Below are positions 22,453 through 30,667 of a stretch of 64,000 nucleotides of DNA, piece by piece. This DNA is from Mycolicibacterium bacteremicum. Its GTDB lineage: Bacteria > Actinomycetota > Actinomycetes > Mycobacteriales > Mycobacteriaceae. A program made the position numbers and the translations under genes. How positions within the stretch are numbered: the first letter of the stretch is position 1; every line of letters begins with the position of its first letter. The stretch is taken from assembly GCF_943913955.1 (NCBI RefSeq), contig NZ_CALUAE010000012.1:1-64000 (forward strand), in the 5' to 3' direction. The notes below the pieces were generated by a model, which saw only the letters and a program-made list of their open reading frames with translations, was not told the DNA's origin and searched no databases.

Positions 22453-23469
22453 TCAGCCCTTGGCGACCTTGCGCACCAGGTTGCGGGTCGCCTTCTCCAG
22501 GATCGCCACGGCGGCCGCCCGATCCTTCACGCGCGCGGCCCGCTTGGCAGCCGCCGCGATGGTGGCGCCCCGCTCGTAGCCGGCGACCACCCGCGGATCC
22601 ACATACGAGCTGCGTGCCACCGCCGGGGTGTTGCCCAGTTCCTCGGACACCTGCTTCATCACCCCGGACACCGCACGCTTGCGCTGACGCTCCGTCTCGC
22701 CCGGATCGGCCTCGGCGAAGGCGGCGGCCGCCAGCACGGTGCCGTGCCAGGTCCGCAGATCCTTCACGCTGTAGTCGTCGCCGACCAGTTCCTTGAAACG
22801 CGTGTTCAGGTCTGCAGCGTGGATGTCGACCCACCCGGAGTCGTTGCGGCACACCAGCAACCGCTCGGTGGGCCCATCTCTGCGCAGCAGCGCGCGCACC
22901 GCCCTGAGCACCTCGGGGTCGTCGATCTCCCAGATGCGGCGCACCCCGCTCTTGGCCGGGAAGTCGAAGGCGACCGCCCCCTTGCGGAGAGTGACATGCT
23001 CGCACTGCAGCGTTGCCAGACCGTAGGACTCGTGCTCCTCGGCGTACTGCTCACCACCGGCCCGGAAGTAACCGAGGTCCAGCAGGTGCAGCGCCAACGC
23101 CAGCACCCGATCCCGGGACAGCCCGCGGCCGTTGAGGTCCGCGGCGATCCGCTCCCGCCAGGCGGGTAGCGCGGTCGACATCTCCAGCACCCGGTCGAAC
23201 TTCTCCTCGGCCCGTTCCTCCTGCCAGGCCTGGTGATACAGGTACTGCCGGCGGCCCGCGGCGTCGGTGCCCACCGCCTGGATGTGACCGTTCTCGTGCG
23301 GGCTGATCCACACCTTGCGCCAGGCCGGCGGAATCACGAGATCCTTGATGCGGGCCCGGTGGTCGGCGTCCTCGAGCGGTCGGCCGTCGGGATCCAGATA
23401 GCTGAAACCCTTGCCCCTGCGCTGCCGGCTGATGCCGGGGCCGTCGAGAACACTCCGCCGCAACCGCAT
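22453..23469 (-). CDS. DNA topoisomerase IB
   Basis: The 338-residue protein is a poxvirus/bacterial-type topoisomerase IB. It has the KGFSYLD and IPPAWRKVWI N-terminal blocks, a catalytic-core RTWHGT segment with the active-site Arg, a KQVSEELGNTPAVARSSYVDP stretch (quoted in two parts) and the nucleophilic tyrosine at residue 289 (SSYVDP). It relaxes supercoils through a 3'-phosphotyrosyl intermediate. The ATG at 23469 lies 9 nt from a GGGTA box (23483-23479) with a poor -35 (CGTGT, 16 bp away), so SigF control is possible. The gene ends 41 bp before the SAP/Rho-N-like gene on the same strand. Confidence 0.88.
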   Translation of the reverse strand: MRLRRSVLDGPGISRQRRGKGFSYLDPDGRPLEDADHRARIKDLVIPPAWRKVWISPHENGHIQAVGTDAAGRRQYLYHQAWQEERAEEKFDRVLEMSTALPAWRERIAADLNGRGLSRDRVLALALHLLDLGYFRAGGEQYAEEHESYGLATLQCEHVTLRKGAVAFDFPAKSGVRRIWEIDDPEVLRAVRALLRRDGPTERLLVCRNDSGWVDIHAADLNTRFKELVGDDYSVKDLRTWHGTVLAAAAFAEADPGETERQRKRAVSGVMKQVSEELGNTPAVARSSYVDPRVVAGYERGATIAAAAKRAARVKDRAAAVAILEKATRNLVRKVAKG

Positions 23470-23507
23470 GCGTCCTATTACCCCCGCGGCACAGGCTTCA
23501 CACGCGG

Positions 23508-24347
23508 TCAGTCGCTGCGCGCGCCGACCCGGGCCCGTTCCCGGATCGAGGCGACGACCCCGCCGTCGTTGAGGATGTCGGTTCCGGTGAGATAGCCCGC
23601 CCGGTCGCTGACACAGAAGGCGAACAGTTCGGCCATCTCCTCGGGCCTGCCCCAGCGGGGTACTGCGGCGTCGGCCACCAGCGCGCCGGCGCCGCCCGAC
23701 TCCTCCAGCCTGCCCATCTCGGTATCGACCGACCCCGGCGACACCGACACGATGCGCAGGCCGCGCCCGTTGAACCGTTCGGCCTGGGCGCTGCTGTACC
23801 ACTTCACGAAGTTCTTGCTGATCGCGTAGGCGATGCCGGAGCGCTGTTCGTCCCCGGCCACGGCACAGGCGGGCAGCACATCGGCCAGGAACGCCGCCTC
23901 GTCGGCCAGTGCCCCAGGGAAGCCGGCGACCGGGATGAGCGATTCGGGCAGGATGTGCGCGGCCATCGACGCGACGTTCACGATCGCGCCACCGGATTCG
24001 ACGGTCTCATAGAACGCCTCGTTGACATGCACCGTGCCGAACACGTTGGTGCGCATGACGTATTCGGCATCACCCATCGCGGGGCTGACGCCCGCGGTGT
24101 GCACGACGGCGCGCACCCGGCCCAGCTCGGCCGCCGTGGCGTACAGCGTGTCGACGGCTTGGCGATCGGTGACATCGCAGTGCACGGCAACCGCGGCGAT
24201 ACCGAGGTCGGCCAATGCCGTGACCGCGTGGGCGAGCCGGTCGGCGCGCACATCGGCGAGCACCACCCGGTCGGTGCGACCCACGATCTCGGCCGTCGCC
24301 ACGCCCATCCCGCCGGCACCGCCGGTGATCACCGTTACCGCATCCAT
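23508..24347 (-). CDS. SDR-family oxidoreductase
   Basis: The 279-residue classical SDR has the cofactor motif VITGGAGGMG near residues 6-15, a VLADVR acidic end of strand two favouring NAD(H), a VNVASMAAH strand with the catalytic Ser, and YAISK for the Tyr/Lys pair. The C-terminal LTGTDILNDGG loop is standard. The insertion between Ser and Tyr (LPESLIPVAGFPGALADEAA) is longer than usual and resembles 3-alpha-hydroxysteroid dehydrogenase-like members. The start at 24347 (MDAVTV) precedes the first strand directly; the upstream in-frame extension is unlikely. It is monocistronic by spacing, 38 bp from topoisomerase IB. Confidence 0.87.
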   Translation of the reverse strand: MDAVTVITGGAGGMGVATAEIVGRTDRVVLADVRADRLAHAVTALADLGIAAVAVHCDVTDRQAVDTLYATAAELGRVRAVVHTAGVSPAMGDAEYVMRTNVFGTVHVNEAFYETVESGGAIVNVASMAAHILPESLIPVAGFPGALADEAAFLADVLPACAVAGDEQRSGIAYAISKNFVKWYSSAQAERFNGRGLRIVSVSPGSVDTEMGRLEESGGAGALVADAAVPRWGRPEEMAELFAFCVSDRAGYLTGTDILNDGGVVASIRERARVGARSD

Positions 24348-24412
24348 CACTGGACCGTATCTCATGCCCGTTACGGATGGCGGTCTCGGTGTCACGCCGT
24401 GACGTCCAGGTC

Positions 24413-25024
24413 TCACCGCCCGGCGGCATCGCGCAGGATGTCGCCGAGCCGGTCGAGCGGGTCGCCCTGATCGGGGTTCAGGCGGCGTTCCCGCTCGTCG
24501 GGTGTCGGGGCGCCGCCGGGGGCCGGCGACCCGGCCGGCGGTGGTGGTGGCGGCGGTGCGAGCGGCGGTGCCGGTGGCAGCGGCTGGGACAGTGTGGCCA
24601 GCTTGGCGTCGAGCCGGGGCGCCGCCTGCGCACGGATCTCCCGGCGCCCGGCATCGGCATCGGTGTTGTCGGCGAAGCAACCCGGCGGTGCCTGCGCGAC
24701 GACGTCGCGGGCGCTGCGGTAGTAGCCGCGTGCCTCATCGGCGTCGGCGGCGGCGACCGCCCGGTCCCCCAACGTCTCCCGCACCAGCACCAGATCGACC
24801 CGCAGCGCACAGGATCGACCGCCTTCCACGCGCTGCAGCACCGCGTCGAAATCTTCCTCGGCATCGAGCAGCCGATCGTCCCGGGCCGCGGCCAGTCCTT
24901 CGGCGAATCGTTGGGTGGCAGCCCTGTCGGTCAGACCGCTCCACACCGACCACCCGGCGACGAGCAGCAGTATCAGCACCACCGGCGCCGAGAGCACCAG
25001 CAACTGTCTGCGCCGTGCTGTCAT
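24413..25024 (-). CDS. Membrane-anchored hypothetical, last gene of MoxR operon
   Basis: The 203-residue protein has one N-terminal membrane helix (about 8-28), a helical extracytoplasmic region with a GGRSCALRVDLVLVRETLGD block and a CFAD motif, and a Pro-rich tail (PPAPPLAPPPPPP) ending in NPDQGDPLDRLGDILRDA. I do not know a named domain. It overlaps the upstream VWA gene by 4 bp and closes the six-gene MoxR cluster. TPR-like helices are possible, as BatE/BatC-type TPR proteins sit at this position in other MoxR operons. Confidence 0.72.
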   Translation of the reverse strand: MTARRRQLLVLSAPVVLILLLVAGWSVWSGLTDRAATQRFAEGLAAARDDRLLDAEEDFDAVLQRVEGGRSCALRVDLVLVRETLGDRAVAAADADEARGYYRSARDVVAQAPPGCFADNTDADAGRREIRAQAAPRLDAKLATLSQPLPPAPPLAPPPPPPPAGSPAPGGAPTPDERERRLNPDQGDPLDRLGDILRDAAGR

Positions 25025-25893
25025 CGGCCCACCGCCACCCGGTCCAGCCTGGTACGCCGCAGCTCCCGCAATGCCTGGTACAGCACACCGAGCAGCAGGA
25101 CGGCGGCCACGCCGCTGAGCGCCCAGTACAACTCGAATCCCGCCGGAGCCTGCGTGCCGGCCTCGGACCCGCCGTCGGTCATATCGTCCGCACCGAGCAG
25201 GTCGTCCAGCGGCCGGTCGGGTTCGCGCGGTACGAACGGCACTCCGATCTGCTCGGCGACACCCCGCAGGGCCGCCGTCCCGGCATCCCGGTATCCGAGC
25301 ACTGCGCCGCCGTCGACGGCGGCCTCGGGTAGGTCGAATTCCCGTGGCGGAAGCGGTGACCCCGGCGTCCCGGATCCCAGATAGAACACCAGGTTGCGCG
25401 CCCTGGGGAACTGCTGGGTGGCGCCAATGAGCTGGTAGCGCAGCACATTTGCGGCCGCGCCGGCATTGGCCGTGTCCGCGGGCACCGACTCGTCCACGGT
25501 GATGGTGCTGACGACCGGTCGCAGGCTGAACCTGTCGGCCGACAGCGGCCAGTCCAGTGCCGGCCGGGCGGCGAAACCGATCACCGCGAAGCGGGCATCG
25601 GGGTAGCGGTCGATCAAAGCCGCCATATCGCTGCGCGCCTGCGCCATCGCTGGTCCCGACATCTCGGGTGACCGGTCGACGACCAGGAACACGGTGGGGT
25701 CACGTTCACCTGCGACGCGGGTGATCGCCTGCTCGGAGTCACCGATGACCGGTCGCAGCAGCGCACCCAACAGCAGCACGGCCACCACGATGAGTATCCG
25801 GTGCGGGCCGCGCCTACCCAGCACGGCGGCGGCCAGCACCACGGCGGCCGCGGCGATGAGCAGCCACACCGGTAACGCGGGTTGCAGTGTCAT
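25021..25893 (-). CDS. Membrane-anchored VWA domain protein (BatA/BatB-like)
   Basis: The 290-residue protein has two N-terminal hydrophobic segments, a VWA domain starting PTVFLVVDRSPEMSG, and a C-terminal membrane helix near LYWALSGVAAVLLLGVLY, the layout of BatA/BatB proteins. The MIDAS motif is degenerate (DRSPEMS instead of DxSxS with Ser at position three), so metal binding may still occur but is not certain. Its start overlaps the stop of the next VWA-like gene by 4 bp and its stop overlaps the start of the following gene by 4 bp. Confidence 0.82.
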   Translation of the reverse strand: MTLQPALPVWLLIAAAAVVLAAAVLGRRGPHRILIVVAVLLLGALLRPVIGDSEQAITRVAGERDPTVFLVVDRSPEMSGPAMAQARSDMAALIDRYPDARFAVIGFAARPALDWPLSADRFSLRPVVSTITVDESVPADTANAGAAANVLRYQLIGATQQFPRARNLVFYLGSGTPGSPLPPREFDLPEAAVDGGAVLGYRDAGTAALRGVAEQIGVPFVPREPDRPLDDLLGADDMTDGGSEAGTQAPAGFELYWALSGVAAVLLLGVLYQALRELRRTRLDRVAVGR

Positions 25894-26825
25894 CGCCGGA
25901 TCACCACCGGGATCAGCAGGACGGCGGCAACGGCCAGGATCGCCGCCAGCAAGGCGGGATCCGGGGTCTCCGACGAGTACGCCGTCGCACCCTCGGCATC
26001 GGTCACCGGTGGGGGCGGGTTGCGCCGGATCTCGGCCAGCCTGCCGTTCACGTCGGCGGCCCCGGCGTATGCCCGTCCGCCGGTGGCCTCGGCCAGCGCG
26101 GCGGGCAGGCCGGTGCCTGCGGTGACGGCGTTGACCTGTATGCCTCCGTCGACAGCCAGCCGACGCACGGTCGCATCGCTGAACAGCCCGGGGGCGGGGT
26201 CATCGCGCAGGCTGGCCGGACCGATGTAGACCAGCGACCGGCGCTGGGGTGCCGCGGACTCGAAATCCGGGAAGCCGGTCAGGCACAGGGTCAGGATGTC
26301 TGCAACGGTCGGGGCGTAGTCGACATAGCGGATATCGGCGGTCAGCGCGCCCGGGTCGGCGAATCGCGCTGCGGCGTATTGGTAATCGCGGGTCAGCGGG
26401 ATGACCCGGCGGTCCGCCGACGTCAGACCGATACGTTCGCTCCCGAATCCACGCGCCGCCGCGGCGAAATAGCGCAGGGCGGTCTGCACTGCCGGATCAT
26501 CGGCGGGGTCGCCGATGCAGACCATGATGTCCTCCGGCTGCTCGGCGGCGGCCTGGCGTGGCGGCACGGGCAGGCCGGTCGGCCGCGCGGCGGCGAGCGT
26601 CGCGGTGCCGAACGCCGCCAGCAGCAGCACGATGCTCAGCGCGGACGTGATGGCCTGCATCCGCGCGGCACGCACATACTCGGGCAGTGCGGTCAGTCGT
26701 CGGGTGTTGGCCAGCGCGCGCGGCGGCCGGTCCGGCGCCCGGCCGGGCCACAGCAGGGCCGCTCCGACGCATCCAGCGAGGCCGACGCACGCGGCGGCCA
26801 CGACGGCCCACCACATCAGATCCAT
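25890..26825 (-). CDS. Membrane protein with degenerate VWA-like domain
   Basis: The 311-residue protein begins with two membrane helices (MDLMWWAVVAAACVGLAG and a second near 55-80) and ends with another (LLAAILAVAAVLLIPVVIRR). The soluble part between them follows a VWA-like alternation (DIMVCIGDPADD, RRSLVYIGPAS) without a recognisable MIDAS. It probably forms a BatA/BatB-type partner for the adjacent VWA protein in the membrane. The ATG at 26825 overlaps the upstream gene by 10 bp. Confidence 0.75.
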   Translation of the reverse strand: MDLMWWAVVAAACVGLAGCVGAALLWPGRAPDRPPRALANTRRLTALPEYVRAARMQAITSALSIVLLLAAFGTATLAAARPTGLPVPPRQAAAEQPEDIMVCIGDPADDPAVQTALRYFAAAARGFGSERIGLTSADRRVIPLTRDYQYAAARFADPGALTADIRYVDYAPTVADILTLCLTGFPDFESAAPQRRSLVYIGPASLRDDPAPGLFSDATVRRLAVDGGIQVNAVTAGTGLPAALAEATGGRAYAGAADVNGRLAEIRRNPPPPVTDAEGATAYSSETPDPALLAAILAVAAVLLIPVVIRR

Positions 26826-27283
26826 TCGCGCACCAGCCGTTCGGCGGCATCGGCGGCGGCCTCGACATCGGTCACCGTGGTCCGGTTGAAGTGAACGTCG
26901 TCGAGGTCGGTGAGCACCGGCGCCGCGGGCGCGAGGGTACCCGCGGCGATCTCGGGGAGCTGGAGAAACTCGACGCGTTGTCCGGTGGTGTCCTGCAGGA
27001 ATCGCCGGATATGTCCGCTGAGTTCCGCGGCGGCGCCCGGCGCGCTGAGATCGGCGGCGCGGTACCGCGTCCTGGTGTCCTCGATGGCGCGCAGCGCGCG
27101 GCGCCGGGTCAGCGCGGTACGCGCCGTGGCCACCATGGCGGGCTCGGCCCGGCCTGGGGCGGTCCACCACAGCACCGCTGCGTACCAGCCGATCACCACC
27201 GCGGCGATGACGCCGACACCCCACAACCAACCCGTCGATGCCGGCGGCGTATCCATCAGATACCTCAACAGGTCATCCGGCAC
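26816..27283 (-). CDS. DUF4381-like membrane protein of MoxR operon
   Basis: The 155-residue protein has one N-terminal membrane helix (STGWLWGVGVIAAVVIGWYA) and a cytoplasmic helical domain with LSGHIRRFLQDTTGQRVEFL, a pattern typical of DUF4381 proteins found between DUF58 and VWA genes. The function is unknown. The GTG at 27283 overlaps the DUF58 gene by 11 bp; an ATG at 27256 is an alternative that keeps the helix. Confidence 0.72.
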   Translation of the reverse strand: MPDDLLRYLMDTPPASTGWLWGVGVIAAVVIGWYAAVLWWTAPGRAEPAMVATARTALTRRRALRAIEDTRTRYRAADLSAPGAAAELSGHIRRFLQDTTGQRVEFLQLPEIAAGTLAPAAPVLTDLDDVHFNRTTVTDVEAAADAAERLVREWI

Positions 27284-28142
27284 GGGCGTACACCCCCGTC
27301 ATCGCGACCAACGCCAGCGCGATCCCCGCACTCGAGGCGATCCGCGCGTGCGGTACCCGCAGTTCGGTCATGAACTCCGAGAGTTCCTGTCGCCGTTGTT
27401 CTTCGGCGCGTCGATAGGCGCGCAGCACCCGCTCGCCGAGCACCTCGGCGTCCAGCACCCGGCGACCGTCGGCAACGTCATAGCCGGAGCCCGGGTCGGC
27501 GGGGTCCACCGCGGGCCGGTCCCCGATCATCGCCCACAGCACGTCATGGCGCGCGCCGAGGGACTGCAGCACATCTCGTAACCGGTCGCTGATGTCGGGT
27601 TCGTCGGAGACGACGATGATCAGCAGTGGGTGGCGTTGATGCCGGGCGACCCACTGCAATTGGACCACGATGTCGCTGGCATCGGGTTCGGCGCCGACAT
27701 GCTGGTGATAGCGGTGCAGCATCCGCTCGATATGCGTCTCGCCGCGCCGTAACCGGATGTCGACAGATCCGCGCCGGTCGCCGGTGACCAGGCCGATCTC
27801 GTCGGAGCGTGGCAGCGTGATCAGTCCGATCGCGCCGATGATGTGTGATGTCAGTTGGCATTTGAGTTCACCGGACGGCGTTTCGGCGCAGGCGTTGCGG
27901 CCGGCGTCGGCGACCACCAGGATCTTGTGGTGCTTCTCGGTGACGAACTGCTTGATCAGGGTGTGCCCGGAACGCGCGGTGGCCTTCCAGTCGATATCGC
28001 GCACATCATCGCCCGGCACGTACGGACGAAGTTCGTCGAACTCCATGCTCCTGGTGTGCACCAGGGCGTATCGGCCGCCGGCGAGCATGCCCGCCGCATC
28101 CCGGCCGATGTACGCCTTGGCGGCATCGAGGTGTCTACCCAT
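27273..28142 (-). CDS. DUF58 domain protein
   Basis: The 289-residue protein has the DUF58 hallmark FDELRPYVPGDDVRDIDWKATAR, followed by a VWA-like core (KILVVADAGRN, ..LLIIVVSDEPD). DUF58 proteins accompany MoxR ATPases and may bind the client or metal. It lies 7 bp downstream of moxR and overlaps the next gene by 11 bp. A C-terminal hydrophobic stretch (SAGIALALVAMTGVYA) may anchor it. Confidence 0.87.
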   Translation of the reverse strand: MGRHLDAAKAYIGRDAAGMLAGGRYALVHTRSMEFDELRPYVPGDDVRDIDWKATARSGHTLIKQFVTEKHHKILVVADAGRNACAETPSGELKCQLTSHIIGAIGLITLPRSDEIGLVTGDRRGSVDIRLRRGETHIERMLHRYHQHVGAEPDASDIVVQLQWVARHQRHPLLIIVVSDEPDISDRLRDVLQSLGARHDVLWAMIGDRPAVDPADPGSGYDVADGRRVLDAEVLGERVLRAYRRAEEQRRQELSEFMTELRVPHARIASSAGIALALVAMTGVYARAG

Positions 28143-28149
28143 GGCAGCC

Positions 28150-29151
28150 TCACGGCACCGGTACGGCCCGCAACACCGCTTCCACCACGGCGTCGGGGGT
28201 GATGCGGGCACTGGCAGCCTCGAAGCCGAGGACCATCCGGTGGCGCAGTACGCGGTGCGCCAACCGGGCGATGTCATCGGGCAGCACATGGTTGCGCCCA
28301 CGCAGCACCGCCAGCGCCCGCGCGGTACGGCAGAACGCGATGGTCGCGCGGGGGCTGGCCCCGTATTCGATGAGCCGCGCGATGTTTCCGGGCAGGTGCC
28401 GGTCCGGGTCCCGGGTCACGCCGACCAGGCGGCCCGCGTATTCGACGAGCACCCGGTCCATGTGCACGGTCCGCACGGCGGTCTGGGCGCGGCGGATGTC
28501 GTCGACGGTGACGACGGCCCGGGCGGGATGGTCGCGGTCGTACAGTCCGGCGTCCATCCGTTCGATGATCTCCACCTCATCCTCGACGGACGGGTACTGC
28601 ACCAGTTCCTTCAGCATGAACCGGTCGGTCTGGGCTTCCGAGAGCGGATAGGTGCCCTCCTGGTCGACCGGGTTCTGGGTGGCGATCACCAGGAACGGCG
28701 ACGGGATCGGATACTCCACGCCGGCGATGGTGGTCTGGCGTTCCTGCATCGCCTCCAACATGGCGCTCTGGGTCTTGGCGCTGGAGCGGTTGATCTCGTC
28801 GAGCAGCACGATGTTGGCGTGCACCGGGCCGAGTTGGGTGACGAAGGTGTTGCTGGCCGCCTCGTAGATCTGGGTGCCGACGATATCGCTGGGCAGGAGA
28901 TCGGGGGTGCACTGGATACGCCGGAAGCTGCCGTCGATGGATTCCGCGACCACCCGTGCGGCCGTCGTCTTCGCCAGCCCGGGCACGCTCTCGACCAGCA
29001 GGTGGCCGCCGGCGAGCAGCGCGAGCAGCATCGACTCGCGGAGATGATGTTGTCCGACGACTTTGGTGGAGAACTCCGCGGCCACCGCGGCGGCGACATT
29101 GCGGGCGTCCTCGATCGCCGCTTCGGCGGGGTGCACGTGCGATGCGGTCAT
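28150..29151 (-). CDS. MoxR-type AAA+ ATPase
   Basis: The 333-residue ATPase has Walker A SVPGLAKTT (about 55-63), Walker B IVLLDEINRS (114-123), sensor 1 VIATQNPVDQEGTYPL and an arginine-finger QTDRF region, the MoxR-proper signature. MoxR ATPases act as chaperones for metal cofactor insertion or complex assembly with VWA partners, which follow in this operon. A GGGTA box (29191-29195 region, minus strand) is present upstream but its -35 is poor. It is divergent from the MFS gene at 29271. Confidence 0.92.
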   Translation of the reverse strand: MTASHVHPAEAAIEDARNVAAAVAAEFSTKVVGQHHLRESMLLALLAGGHLLVESVPGLAKTTAARVVAESIDGSFRRIQCTPDLLPSDIVGTQIYEAASNTFVTQLGPVHANIVLLDEINRSSAKTQSAMLEAMQERQTTIAGVEYPIPSPFLVIATQNPVDQEGTYPLSEAQTDRFMLKELVQYPSVEDEVEIIERMDAGLYDRDHPARAVVTVDDIRRAQTAVRTVHMDRVLVEYAGRLVGVTRDPDRHLPGNIARLIEYGASPRATIAFCRTARALAVLRGRNHVLPDDIARLAHRVLRHRMVLGFEAASARITPDAVVEAVLRAVPVP

Positions 29152-29243
29152 GGATCCTTCCGGAGGGTGCGTATCCGGCTCCGGTTACCCATGTTTTGCT
29201 ACCGCCAAGCGATCCGGGTCGCTGACCGAGCGGACTGTGTGAA

Positions 29244-29262
29244 TTTAGCTGTGTTTGCTAAA
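29244..29262. promoter_or_regulatory. Palindrome upstream of the MFS start
   Basis: TTTAGC (29244-29249) and GCTAAA (29257-29262) are perfect inverted arms with a 7-base spacer. The site ends 8 bp before the likely GTG start of the MFS gene, in an AT-richer stretch. A repressor bound here would block transcription start or translation. Confidence 0.45.
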
Positions 29263-29270
29263 CATATTTG

Positions 29271-30518
29271 GTGCCGCAGCTGACCGATCCCACCGCAGCC
29301 CCGCGCCCGCGCGGGGCGGGGCGGTTGCTGCTCGACCCGGTCTTCGGCACCTTGTTCTGGGGCCGGATGTTCTCCATCGTCGCGGTCTGGACGCACAGCA
29401 TCATCGCGGCCGTCGTGGTCTACGAGGCGACCGGGTCCGCCCTCATGGTCGGGCTGGTCGGAGTGTTCCAGTTCGGGCCGCAGCTGATCCTCAGCCCGAT
29501 CAGCGGCCGATGGGCCGACGCGGGCAACCCGGGGCTGCAGATCCTGCTCGGCCGGGTGCTCTGCCTGGCCGGATCCGGCTCGATCGCGGTCTGGATGTTC
29601 CTGCAACCGGACCGGCAGGGGACTGCGGCCGCAGTGGCCGTGCTGCTCGGCTCCCTGCTGGTCGGCATCGGCTTCGTCGTCGGCGGTCCGGCCATGCAGT
29701 CGATCGTGCCGGACATCATCCGGCCGGGCGAGTTGTCGACGGCCATGGCGCTGAACAGCATCCCGATGACCGTCGGCCGCATCGTCGGTCCGGCCGCCGG
29801 CGCGTATCTGGCCGCGCATTTCGGGGCGGCCACCGGTTTCGCCGTCAGCGCCGGACTCCATCTGATCTTCGCGCTGTTCATCGTCGCCGTCCGGTTGCCC
29901 GCACCGCCGCCACGGGCCGCCGACGCCGACCGCCGGGTGCGCGCGGCACTGTGGCATGTCTGGCGGGACCGGCCGTTGTTGATGGCGCTCATCGCCGTCA
30001 CGACCGTCGGCGTCGCCGCCGACCCGTCGATCACACTGGCCCCGTCGCTGGCCGATGCGCTCGGTGGCGGCACCGAGTTGGTCGGGCTGCTCTCGGCGGT
30101 ATTCGGCGTCGGCGCGGCGGTCGGAATGGGCGTGCTGGCCATCTTGGGCGGTCGCATCCCGGCCGCCCGGGTGTCCTTCCTCGGATTGGCCGGCCTCGGG
30201 GTGGGCTGCGCGGTGCTGGCCGCCAGCGTGGTGCCCGCCCTGGCGATCGCCGGTTTCGCGCTGGCCGGGCTCGGGTTCGGCTGGGCCCTCACCGGACTGA
30301 CCACCGTCGTGCAGGAGCGTGCCCCCCAGGAGTTGCGTGGCCGGATCATGGCGCTGTGGATGGTCGGCTTCCTCGGCTCACGTCCGATCGCCGCCGCCGT
30401 CCTGGGTGGGACCGCCGACGCGGTGAACGTGCAGGCCGCATTCGCGGTTGCCGCCGCGCTCACGCTGACGGTTGCCGCACTGTGCCGGCCGGCCAGGCTC
30501 GCCGGGCCGCTGCCCTGA
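29271..30518 (+). CDS. MFS transporter (EntS-like drug/siderophore exporter type)
   Basis: The 415-residue protein has twelve predicted helices and MFS motif A-like GRWADAGNPG between helices 2 and 3, and it follows the EntS/macrolide-exporter (MFS_3) pattern: SALMVGLVGVFQFGPQLILSPISG is quoted here only in part as FQFGPQLILSPISG. The second half includes a GLGFGWALTGLTTVVQERAP segment typical of this group. The substrate is unknown. The GTG at 29271 or the adjacent TTG at 29268 are the only good starts, and no ribosome binding site is seen, so the message may be leaderless. It is followed by a terminator. Confidence 0.85.
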   Translation: MPQLTDPTAAPRPRGAGRLLLDPVFGTLFWGRMFSIVAVWTHSIIAAVVVYEATGSALMVGLVGVFQFGPQLILSPISGRWADAGNPGLQILLGRVLCLAGSGSIAVWMFLQPDRQGTAAAVAVLLGSLLVGIGFVVGGPAMQSIVPDIIRPGELSTAMALNSIPMTVGRIVGPAAGAYLAAHFGAATGFAVSAGLHLIFALFIVAVRLPAPPPRAADADRRVRAALWHVWRDRPLLMALIAVTTVGVAADPSITLAPSLADALGGGTELVGLLSAVFGVGAAVGMGVLAILGGRIPAARVSFLGLAGLGVGCAVLAASVVPALAIAGFALAGLGFGWALTGLTTVVQERAPQELRGRIMALWMVGFLGSRPIAAAVLGGTADAVNVQAAFAVAAALTLTVAALCRPARLAGPLP

Positions 30519-30520
30519 GA

Positions 30521-30554
30521 CCCGGTCGGCGCTGATACCGTCCGGGGAATTTTT
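30521..30554 (+). terminator. Intrinsic terminator after the MFS gene
   Basis: CCCGG-T-CGG and CCG-T-CCGGG pair across an 8-base loop with one T-T mismatch, followed by GAATTTTT. The stem begins 3 bp after the MFS stop codon. Confidence 0.65.
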
Positions 30555-30575
30555 CGGCTACCAGATCGTTATCAA

Positions 30576-30601
30576 GGTTTGGCTCGTTTGTCACATGGGT
30601 A
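30576..30601 (+). promoter_or_regulatory. SigF promoter, perfect consensus, upstream of the orphan gene
   Basis: GGTTT (30576-30580), a 16-bp spacer and GGGTA (30597-30601) match the SigF consensus at every position. Transcription would start near 30608, leaving about 60 nt of leader before the ATG at 30668. Confidence 0.75.
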
Positions 30602-30640
30602 ACTTTAGTAACAGACGCAGCCAAGCGTCACACAGGTAAC
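30590..30640 (+). repeat. Two 14-bp direct repeats in the orphan gene leader
   Basis: GTCACATGGGTAAC (30590-30603) and GTCACACAGGTAAC (30627-30640) differ at two positions and are 37 bp apart. The first overlaps the SigF -10 box and the second lies in the predicted leader, so they could be regulator sites or a duplicated promoter remnant. Confidence 0.5.
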
Positions 30641-30667
30641 AACGAAAGAGCCGAATGGATCCCCATC

